Shown piece by piece: positions 1 through 4,527 of a stretch of DNA of 6,099 nt (the stretch's first letter is position 1; each line of letters begins with the position of its first letter). The notes beneath the pieces are model-generated. The model saw only the letters and a program-made list of their open reading frames with translations, ran no database searches and had not been told where the DNA came from. The DNA lies in assembly GCA_016865955.1 (NCBI GenBank), contig VGNW01000145.1, forward strand, positions 1-6,099. The letters run 5' to 3'. The DNA comes from Chloroflexota bacterium (GTDB lineage: Bacteria; Chloroflexota; Dehalococcoidia; SZUA-161). The position numbers and the translations under genes were made by a program.

Positions 1-512
1 AAGAAGCTAAGAGCTCCCGAGAGGCTTTCGCCGAGCTCTACGAAGAGTATCTGGACAGGGTCTTCCGTTATATCCATTTCAGGGTTAATAACACACAGGT
101 GACGGAGGATCTGACCTCAGTGGTCTTCGAAAAGGCGCTGGTCAATTTCGGCAGGTACAGCAGCGATAAGGCGAAGTTTTCCACCTGGATATTTGCGATA
201 GCGCGCAACGTAGTTATTGATTATTACAGGGTAAACGTAAAGAAACACGCTGTTCCGTCTGAGGGGTTGATTGAGAAACCATCGGAAGACCCCTCTCCCG
301 AGGATGAAGTCGAGCAGGGGGAGGAAGTGAAAAAGCTTCAGGATTGCCTGAAGCAGCTTCAATGGGACGAGCAGGAGATCGTCCGGCTCAAGTTCTGGGC
401 TGAGCTTAATAACAGGCAGATTGCCAAGATGCTGGGCATTTCCGAGACAAATGTGGGCACGAAGCTCTACAGAGCGGTGAAGAAGCTCAGGAGTTGCGTG
501 CAGGGGACGTAA
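1..512 (+). CDS. ECF-like sigma-70 family RNA polymerase sigma factor, 5' partial
   Basis: This gene codes for an alternative sigma factor that would direct RNA polymerase to a specific promoter set. The reading frame is open from base 3 to the left edge, giving 169 visible residues, and the start lies outside the window. A GTG at 99 could be read as a start, but the codons before it already encode sigma region 2 (FAELYEEYLDRVFRYIHFRV), so that start is rejected. Region 2 continues with an FSTWIFAIARNVVIDYYR-type segment, the -10 recognition and core-binding part. An acidic linker follows (PSEDPSPEDEVEQ), then region 4 with LKFWAELNNRQIAKMLGIS and a helix-turn-helix ending in YRAVKKLR. There is no region 3, as in ECF factors. 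The next gene starts one base after the TAA and looks like its anti-sigma factor, so the two are probably co-transcribed and translationally coupled. Family assignment is firm; the signal and target genes are unknown. Confidence 0.93.
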   Translation, partial: EAKSSREAFAELYEEYLDRVFRYIHFRVNNTQVTEDLTSVVFEKALVNFGRYSSDKAKFSTWIFAIARNVVIDYYRVNVKKHAVPSEGLIEKPSEDPSPEDEVEQGEEVKKLQDCLKQLQWDEQEIVRLKFWAELNNRQIAKMLGISETNVGTKLYRAVKKLRSCVQGT

Positions 513-513
513 A

Positions 514-1311
514 ATGGACAGGGAACTCAGGGAAGAAAGAGAATTTTCGGAGCACGTGGACCGCCTGCTCGCCGGTGAGAAGGGCACGGTTGATGAAGGC
601 GAGAGCGAGGAGTATCGCAGGGCGTTCAGTTTCGCTCGGAAGATAATCAGGCTGCGCAGGCAGCCCTCACCTCGATTCAAAGCAGAGTTGAGGAAGCAAT
701 TGCTGCTTAAACTGGAAGAGCGGCAGGAAGAGCAGGAGGAGAGGTCGAAAATCACCCTCTGGGAGGTGTTCAGAAGCCTTGTTCCGAAGACTCCGGTCTG
801 GCGCGGGGCGACAGTCACGGTAGCGGTGGGCGTGCTGGCTGTCCTGGTAATCTGGGGGGCAGGCTTATTCTCGCAAACTCCGGGCACGGTCACGGGTCCC
901 GAGAGTACTGCCATGCTGGGTGTGCCCTCTACAGCCAGGCTGCAACTGGAGACCTCGCCGTCCGATGCTCTGGCGCATCCGGCGGGAGAAGCTTTCCAGG
1001 TCGATATTATATTCAAGAACATCAGCGCTGATTCCATCACAATCGATCCCTACCCTCCTGTCATCGAGATTCAGGAGGCGGACACCAGCGATGTCGTTCG
1101 TTCTTTTGCACAAGGCACCGATAAACGGGAGATTGCGCCCTCGGAAGGTCTGATTTATATGCTGGTCTGGGACCAGAAGGACGATAGCGGGCAACAAGTT
1201 GACAGCGGCAGATATAACGTGGTAATCAGCGATGTTGAGGTGCTCAAAAATGCCCAGGCAGAGGACGCCTTTGGGGGAGCAAGACCACTGGTCGAGCTTG
1301 TGATCCAGTAA
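514..1311 (+). CDS. Probable membrane anti-sigma factor with BsuPI-like exported domain
   Basis: This 265-residue protein is probably the regulator of the sigma factor encoded just upstream. The ATG follows the sigma stop by one base, and AGGGGA at 502-507 lies six bases before it. Residues 1-80 are charged and predicted helical, including a PSPRFKAELRKQLLLKLEER stretch of the kind seen before the membrane segment in Chloroflexota sigma-operon proteins. No HxxxCxxC zinc anti-sigma motif is present. Residues 98-119 form one clear transmembrane helix (VAVGVLAVLVIWGAGLF), so the C-terminus should lie outside the membrane. Residues about 145-265 look like a beta-sandwich of the BsuPI type: FQVDIIFKN, then IAPSEGLIYMLVWD, then DSGQQVDSGRYNV. 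Position and topology support anti-sigma function; no direct sequence motif proves it. It could instead be a membrane sensor that only shares the operon. Confidence 0.72.
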   Translation: MDRELREEREFSEHVDRLLAGEKGTVDEGESEEYRRAFSFARKIIRLRRQPSPRFKAELRKQLLLKLEERQEEQEERSKITLWEVFRSLVPKTPVWRGATVTVAVGVLAVLVIWGAGLFSQTPGTVTGPESTAMLGVPSTARLQLETSPSDALAHPAGEAFQVDIIFKNISADSITIDPYPPVIEIQEADTSDVVRSFAQGTDKREIAPSEGLIYMLVWDQKDDSGQQVDSGRYNVVISDVEVLKNAQAEDAFGGARPLVELVIQ

Positions 1312-1426
1312 CCTCTCATTTCAACCCCACGCTCCCCAATGACCGGTGAATTTTGGGGGGTTCGGCAGAACGCCCCTGCAGTTGGAGAAGCATCCCTGCC
1401 TGCTGAACAATCTTGACGCTTCCTTT

Positions 1427-1455
1427 TCGACAATTGATGTGATACTTTTTATACT
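1427..1455 (+). promoter_or_regulatory. Predicted sigma-70 promoter for the chagasin-like lipoprotein gene
   Basis: TCGACA at 1427-1432 and TATACT at 1450-1455 each match the consensus hexamers in five of six positions and are separated by exactly 17 bp. Transcription would start near 1462 and leave a leader of about 54 bases before the TTG start at 1516. The location in the only sizeable intergenic gap on this strand fits a separate promoter for the lipoprotein gene. It is a sequence match only. Confidence 0.55.
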
Positions 1456-1500
1456 CCATCGTATAACTTGATGAAAGCGCAAATAAGTCAATCGGGCTAA

Positions 1501-1506
1501 AAGGAG
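1501..1506 (+). promoter_or_regulatory. Ribosome binding site fixing a TTG start
   Basis: AAGGAG lies nine bases before TTG at 1516. Together with the MKVK signal-peptide start that this TTG gives, it supports TTG as the initiation codon. The next in-frame methionines (residues 10 and 11) fall inside the hydrophobic signal segment and have no comparable site. Confidence 0.75.
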
Positions 1507-1515
1507 AGAACGGAA

Positions 1516-1971
1516 TTGAAAGTTAAACTGGCTCTTCTCGGTATGATGGCACTTGTGGCACTGATTTTTGCAGCCTGCGGAGGGGCTGAGGGCGCTGCGG
1601 AGTTAAAGCAATGGGATGTTATTGCCTCCTGTGATAATTTCTTTGAGCAGGGCAATATCACCAGAAATCTGGAAGTGGCTGTCGGGGATACCATCACGGT
1701 TACTCTGTGCTCCAACGCCTCCACCGGTTTCAAGTGGTCTGAAACGGCGCAAATAAGCGACCCGAACAAACTTGAGCAGGTAAAGCATGAATATGTGGCA
1801 CCTCAAGCGGGAGGCGATGGCGCTCCGCTAGTGGGAGCTGCCGGCAAAGAGGTGTGGACCTTTAAAGCTCTGGAGAGAGGCACAACCACAGTAGCTATGG
1901 AATACAGCCGGCCTTGGGAAGGCGGGGAGAAGGGTGTGTGGACGTTTGTTCTGACCGTTACCGTAGAGTAG
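1516..1971 (+). CDS. Chagasin/I42-family cysteine protease inhibitor lipoprotein
   Basis: This 151-residue secreted lipoprotein belongs to the chagasin (MEROPS I42) family, whose members block papain-type cysteine proteases by inserting three loops into the active site. Residues 1-20 are a lipoprotein signal peptide (basic MKVK, then a hydrophobic core) ending at Cys21 in IFAACGG. Phe at -3 is unusual for a lipobox. All three family loops are visible: NASTGFKW at 67-74 (the NPTTGY-type loop), GAAGKEVWTF at 107-116 (the glycine loop), and SRPWE at 131-135 (the RPW loop). Cys39 and Cys65 could form a disulfide. Length without the signal, about 130 residues, is slightly more than the usual 110. 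The start is TTG with a good ribosome binding site. It stands alone behind its own promoter and ends 34 bp before a strong hairpin. The fold call is firm; the target protease is unknown and none of the papain type is visible here. Confidence 0.9.
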   Translation: MKVKLALLGMMALVALIFAACGGAEGAAELKQWDVIASCDNFFEQGNITRNLEVAVGDTITVTLCSNASTGFKWSETAQISDPNKLEQVKHEYVAPQAGGDGAPLVGAAGKEVWTFKALERGTTTVAMEYSRPWEGGEKGVWTFVLTVTVE

Positions 1972-2005
1972 CGAGTCAATGAAACGTGGTCGGCTGCCAC
2001 CGGTA

Positions 2006-2045
2006 AAACGAGAAGGCTGGGAATCACTTCCCAGCCTTCTCGTTT
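2006..2045. terminator. Perfect 18-bp hairpin, probable bidirectional terminator
   Basis: The left arm at 2006-2023 and right arm at 2028-2045 are exact reverse complements over 18 bp and enclose the four-base loop TCAC. The hairpin lies between converging genes: the lipoprotein gene ends at 1971 on the plus strand and the zincin gene ends at 2024 on the minus strand. Read on the minus strand, the stem ends in GTTTT, a short U-run; on the plus strand it ends in GTTTC, so termination is likely better for the minus-strand operon. The right arm encodes the last residues of the zincin, and that gene's TGA stop is in the loop. Confidence 0.8.
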
Positions 2046-2485
2046 CTGCCTCCTTCGATATCTCTAAGTGTGGCCTCGTCGAAGCCGAAGTGATGGGCTA
2101 TCTCGTGTCGCACCACACGTCCTATCTCGTTTTCTACCTCTTTCCAGGAGCGGCAGCGGGCTTCGATAGGTTTGCGGAATACCGTTATCTTGTCGGGGAG
2201 CACCATGCTGTATCCGGGACCCCGCCTGGTATGCGGAACGCCTTCGTAAAGGCCGAGAAGTCCGAAACGGCCTCTGATGTTGCTCTTGGCAAGCTGTGCC
2301 GGAGAAGGCCAGTCGGCTACCACGATGTCCACATTCTCCAGCCTTTCCCGAAAAAGGGGTGGCAGTTCATCGACGGCTTTCATAACCAGCTCGTAAAATT
2401 TCTCACGATACTGCTCGGCACGCAGTTGCGCATCGCGACTTCTGGATAAAGCGGTATCCTCGACCGGCTCGTACTCTTGCGACAT
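2024..2485 (-). CDS. Small zincin metallopeptidase-like protein (Zincin_1/PF06262-like)
   Basis: This 153-residue protein resembles the small 'metallopeptidase family protein' group of Actinobacteria and Chloroflexota. The zinc motif is VRHEIAHHFGFDE at residues 125-137: His127 and His131 bind zinc, Glu128 is the general base, and Gly134 and Glu137 fit the extended HExxHxxGxxD/E form, with Glu137 as the possible third ligand. Residues 45-110 carry a typical core of the family (NVDIVVADWPS, LLGLYEGVP, LPDKITVFRKPIE). There is no signal peptide or membrane segment, so it should be cytoplasmic. The N-terminal 30 residues are highly charged. Its ATG overlaps the upstream phosphoesterase stop as TGATG, and AAAGGG at 2495-2500 is nine bases before it, which points to translational coupling. 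The substrate is unknown for this family. Peptidase activity is inferred from the motif only. Confidence 0.85.
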   Translation of the reverse strand: MSQEYEPVEDTALSRSRDAQLRAEQYREKFYELVMKAVDELPPLFRERLENVDIVVADWPSPAQLAKSNIRGRFGLLGLYEGVPHTRRGPGYSMVLPDKITVFRKPIEARCRSWKEVENEIGRVVRHEIAHHFGFDEATLRDIEGGRNEKAGK

Positions 2486-3009
2486 CAGATTTTGCCCTTT
2501 GCGGCGGCATCTTGCTGGAGGCTGACGATCCTTGCCGCGGCTTTGCCGCCGTTTATTGAGAGAAGCCCCACCGTGCCTGGCCGGAGCTGGTAGTAGGGGA
2601 AGGTGGCGCTGCCCGGATTGACCAGCAGCGAGTTACCCACAGTTTGCACCACATCTCTGTGCGTGTGACCGAATACCACGACGTCGGGCGGCTTCTCCAG
2701 ATTATGCCTCTCCGGGTGCTCAATCAGGTCGCGGGCAAAGTACTGTGATGAATGAATGACGTACACATTAAGCCCGTCAAGCGTTAGATTCTGTACCTCG
2801 TCGACACGCTTGTCCTGGACAGTGTAATCATCGTCGCCTCTGGCTGACAGTACCGGCGCGATGGTTGCCAGTTCGTCCAGCGCCGCTGCGACAAATATAT
2901 CGCCGGCGTGCAGAATTAAGTCGACACCCTTAAAGACTTCCTTTACCTGTTGCGGGATTTCCTTCGCTATTTCGGGTATATGGGTGTCCGATATAAGTCC
3001 GATAAGCAT
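2485..3009 (-). CDS. YfcE/MJ0936-type metallophosphoesterase
   Basis: This 174-residue protein is a calcineurin-like phosphoesterase of the YfcE/MJ0936 group, which hydrolyses phosphodiesters with two metal ions in the cytoplasm. The order of motifs is intact: SDTH at 7-10 (Asp8, His10), HAGD at 34-37 (Asp37), RGDDD at 57-61, VIHS at 84-87 (His86), and FGHTH at 113-117 (His115, His117), followed by the NPGSAT signature of the group. Two positions differ from the family. The usual GNxD is GDDD, so Asp59 replaces the conserved Asn, and the usual HGH is HSS. Length is normal. The start ATG has only a weak ribosome site (GAGCG). The gap of 95 bp to the flavoprotein gene holds no clear promoter, so it is likely read through from upstream. 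It overlaps the zincin start by one base. The natural substrate cannot be told from sequence. Confidence 0.9.
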   Translation of the reverse strand: MLIGLISDTHIPEIAKEIPQQVKEVFKGVDLILHAGDIFVAAALDELATIAPVLSARGDDDYTVQDKRVDEVQNLTLDGLNVYVIHSSQYFARDLIEHPERHNLEKPPDVVVFGHTHRDVVQTVGNSLLVNPGSATFPYYQLRPGTVGLLSINGGKAAARIVSLQQDAAAKGKI

Positions 3010-3104
3010 TTAGTTCGCTCAAATCCAAAAGGGAGAAATGCTAATGCTATGTAAAGCCTTCGGCGTTCAATTGATTTGGAATTTGGTGCCTGTAATTTTC
3101 CCCT

Positions 3105-3500
3105 TTAGCTTATTTTTTTGCCAAAGCCGGGAACGCCGAGGTCGTAGATTGCCTCGACCTTTACCTTGATAACCGCCTGAGGCGGCGGAGCGCCCATTTT
3201 TTTCATGCCTTCCTGGGTTTTTTCGAAAAGCGGACCGCTGGTTATAATCTCAGCCTTGCCTTCGAAGCGCAGGCACTTCATCTGCGCCCTGTCGCAGGCT
3301 ACGATGGCTACTCTGGGGTTCTTCTTGATGTTTTCATAGGTGCGTTTTCCTGCTGACTCGGCGAAGGTGATATGCTCCTCGTCCAGCACTCTGGTGCTTC
3401 CTTTGGGAGCGATGCTGGGTATGCCATCGGGCGTAGCGGTGGCGATAAACGCCTGCTGCTCCTTTATCAGAGCTTTCATCTCATCGGTTATCTTTGCCAT
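3105..3500 (-). CDS. Pyridoxamine 5'-phosphate oxidase-like FMN-binding protein
   Basis: This 131-residue protein belongs to the pyridoxamine-phosphate-oxidase-like split beta-barrel family, which binds FMN (or F420 in some lineages) as a dimer. Visible family features are FIATATPDGIPSIAPKGS at 18-35, the first two strands; ITFAESAGKRTYENIKKNPRVAI at 44-66, the segment that normally contacts the flavin phosphate; and FEGKAEII in the barrel. It is too short and lacks the C-terminal dimerisation part of true PdxH, so it is not expected to make pyridoxal phosphate. Similar proteins are annotated only as PPOX family; a general flavin reductase or oxidoreductase role is the usual guess. AGGAGG at 3505-3510 precedes the ATG by four bases. 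A near-consensus promoter lies directly upstream, and the UroD-like gene ends 22 bp before it. No terminator is visible after its TAA. Confidence 0.87.
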   Translation of the reverse strand: MAKITDEMKALIKEQQAFIATATPDGIPSIAPKGSTRVLDEEHITFAESAGKRTYENIKKNPRVAIVACDRAQMKCLRFEGKAEIITSGPLFEKTQEGMKKMGAPPPQAVIKVKVEAIYDLGVPGFGKKIS

Positions 3501-3504
3501 CTTT

Positions 3505-3510
3505 CCTCCT
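3505..3510 (-). promoter_or_regulatory. Strong ribosome binding site of the PPOX-like gene
   Basis: On the minus strand AGGAGG is a full Shine-Dalgarno match four bases before ATG at 3500. It sits almost at the predicted transcript 5' end, leaving only about 11 bases of leader. Confidence 0.75.
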
Positions 3511-3517
3511 TGATACG

Positions 3518-3546
3518 ATTATTTATCTAGTCGCGGTTGCTGTCAA
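3518..3546 (-). promoter_or_regulatory. Predicted internal sigma-70 promoter for the PPOX-like gene
   Basis: On the minus strand, TTGACA (3546-3541, six of six) and AATAAT (3523-3518, five of six) are separated by exactly 17 bp. The -35 box and spacer overlap the last codons of the UroD-like gene; TTGACA encodes its Leu327-Thr328. The expected start site near 3511 would leave about 11 bases before the ATG, made almost wholly of the ribosome site. This would give the PPOX-like gene, phosphoesterase and zincin their own transcript. Confidence 0.6.
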
Positions 3547-4524
3547 CTTCTGCATTACCCTGTGGAGATTTAAAGCAGGAGTTGCCGGCGGGACTTCCCA
3601 CTCCGAGGTAATGAAGAAGCGGCTGCCCATGCTTCTGTCCATTAACTCAGATACGACCTTATCAATGTCTGCAACGGAACCGATCAATGCAGACGCCGGT
3701 ATGCATCTGCCGAAGAGCTTTGCTTCGGATTGAGGCAGGCTCTTAAGTTCTGAAACGGGATTTGCCACGGAGAAGCCGTCTGCCTCCAAATTAAAGAATA
3801 CTGTGAATCTGTCGGGCGGGACTTGTCCTGTAAGTATTATCAGCGGCGCATCGTAAAAATTGACCAGGTTGCGCAGTGTTTTCAGTGATGGCTGTATATC
3901 GGGGTAATGAACGGAAGATAATGTCGCCAGATGCTTATCGGCAAGCACGACGGCATCGAACTTGAGCTCGCCGAAGGCTCTTGCCAGCGCCAGCGCTATC
4001 TTCTCCCACAGGTCAATCAGCTTCCGAGCTGTCTGTGTATCCCTGTCCAGAACATGTGTGAAATCATCGACTACCAAATGCCTGCCCAGGGTTACAGGGC
4101 CGGCAATAATCCCCAGCATCGCTATATCTCGCCCCGCTGTCTGCGATAGCCGCCTGGCTGCCTCCAGCACTACTGGAATTCTGCCTTTGTTCTCAATACC
4201 AGAGACGTCCGGGATGTGCGGAGCTTTCTCTGCTAACAAATGTGAAACCACTCTGGGCGGCTCTTTATCCTGCCATTCTATAAGGCAGCCCAGCGCTTCT
4301 GCCTCGAGGGTGGTATCGAGCAAAATCGCTATGCTGTCGTACTTGAACAGTCTCTGGCAGGCTTGTAGAGAGTTGGCGAGCGCGGTTGGGTCGGAGAACA
4401 TCTGCTTGACCGGCACCTGCATGAACCGGGCTGCGGCAGCAGCCATAAACGGGATGAAGGGCGGTCTGCTGACGACTTTGCCTGCGAAAAGAGAGCGCAC
4501 CAGCTCTTTGGAGTTTGTCGGCAT
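3523..4524 (-). CDS. UroD/MtaA-superfamily protein lacking the expected zinc ligands
   Basis: This 333-residue protein is a TIM-barrel member of the uroporphyrinogen decarboxylase/MtaA-CmuA superfamily (PF01208). Support comes from RPPFIPF at 20-26, the EAEALGC segment at 74-80, GPVTLGRHL at 142-150, the FDAVVLAD strand at 189-196, and a C-terminal PPATPALNLHRVM helix at 312-324. It is not HemE: the RQAGR substrate motif near the N-terminus is absent. It also lacks the zinc site of the corrinoid methyltransferases. The strand that should read HxCG reads ILTGQ at 230-234, and the late Cys position reads SEWE at 307-310. Its ATG follows the hydantoinase B stop by three bases, so the two are probably co-translated. 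The C-terminal coding end carries the promoter of the next gene. Fold is firm; substrate and even catalytic activity are open. A corrinoid-independent or binding-only role is possible. Confidence 0.82.
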   Translation of the reverse strand: MPTNSKELVRSLFAGKVVSRPPFIPFMAAAAARFMQVPVKQMFSDPTALANSLQACQRLFKYDSIAILLDTTLEAEALGCLIEWQDKEPPRVVSHLLAEKAPHIPDVSGIENKGRIPVVLEAARRLSQTAGRDIAMLGIIAGPVTLGRHLVVDDFTHVLDRDTQTARKLIDLWEKIALALARAFGELKFDAVVLADKHLATLSSVHYPDIQPSLKTLRNLVNFYDAPLIILTGQVPPDRFTVFFNLEADGFSVANPVSELKSLPQSEAKLFGRCIPASALIGSVADIDKVVSELMDRSMGSRFFITSEWEVPPATPALNLHRVMQKLTATATR

Positions 4525-4527
4525 GGC

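Noticed and set aside
99..101. GTG as the start of the sigma factor gene
   Set aside because: In-frame codons before it encode conserved sigma region 2 residues, so the true start is left of the window.
117..1040. Long open frame on the minus strand opposite the sigma and anti-sigma genes (307 codons)
   Set aside because: It spans the gap between two clearly real plus-strand genes, has low-complexity Ser/Leu-rich composition and no family motif; it is a shadow frame.
1323..1362. Possible terminator after the anti-sigma gene (AACCCC with GGGGTT, or CCCCAA with TTGGGG)
   Set aside because: The two stems compete, are only six pairs each with long loops, and no T-run follows.
1477..1757. Eleven-base direct repeat GCGCAAATAAG at 1477-1487 and 1747-1757
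   Set aside because: One copy is intergenic and one is within codons of the lipoprotein gene; only two copies and no symmetry, so probably chance.
1979..2449. Open plus-strand frame opposite the zincin gene (156 codons)
   Set aside because: It reads through the terminator hairpin and is antisense to the HEIAHH zinc motif gene.
3010..3104. Possible promoter before the phosphoesterase gene (TTGAAC or TTTACA as -35)
   Set aside because: No acceptable -10 hexamer lies 16-18 bp downstream of either box on the minus strand.
4429..4444. Small GC-rich inverted repeat GGCTGC/GCAGCC
   Set aside because: It follows from a run of alanine codons (residues 28-32) in the UroD-like gene and has a six-base stem only.
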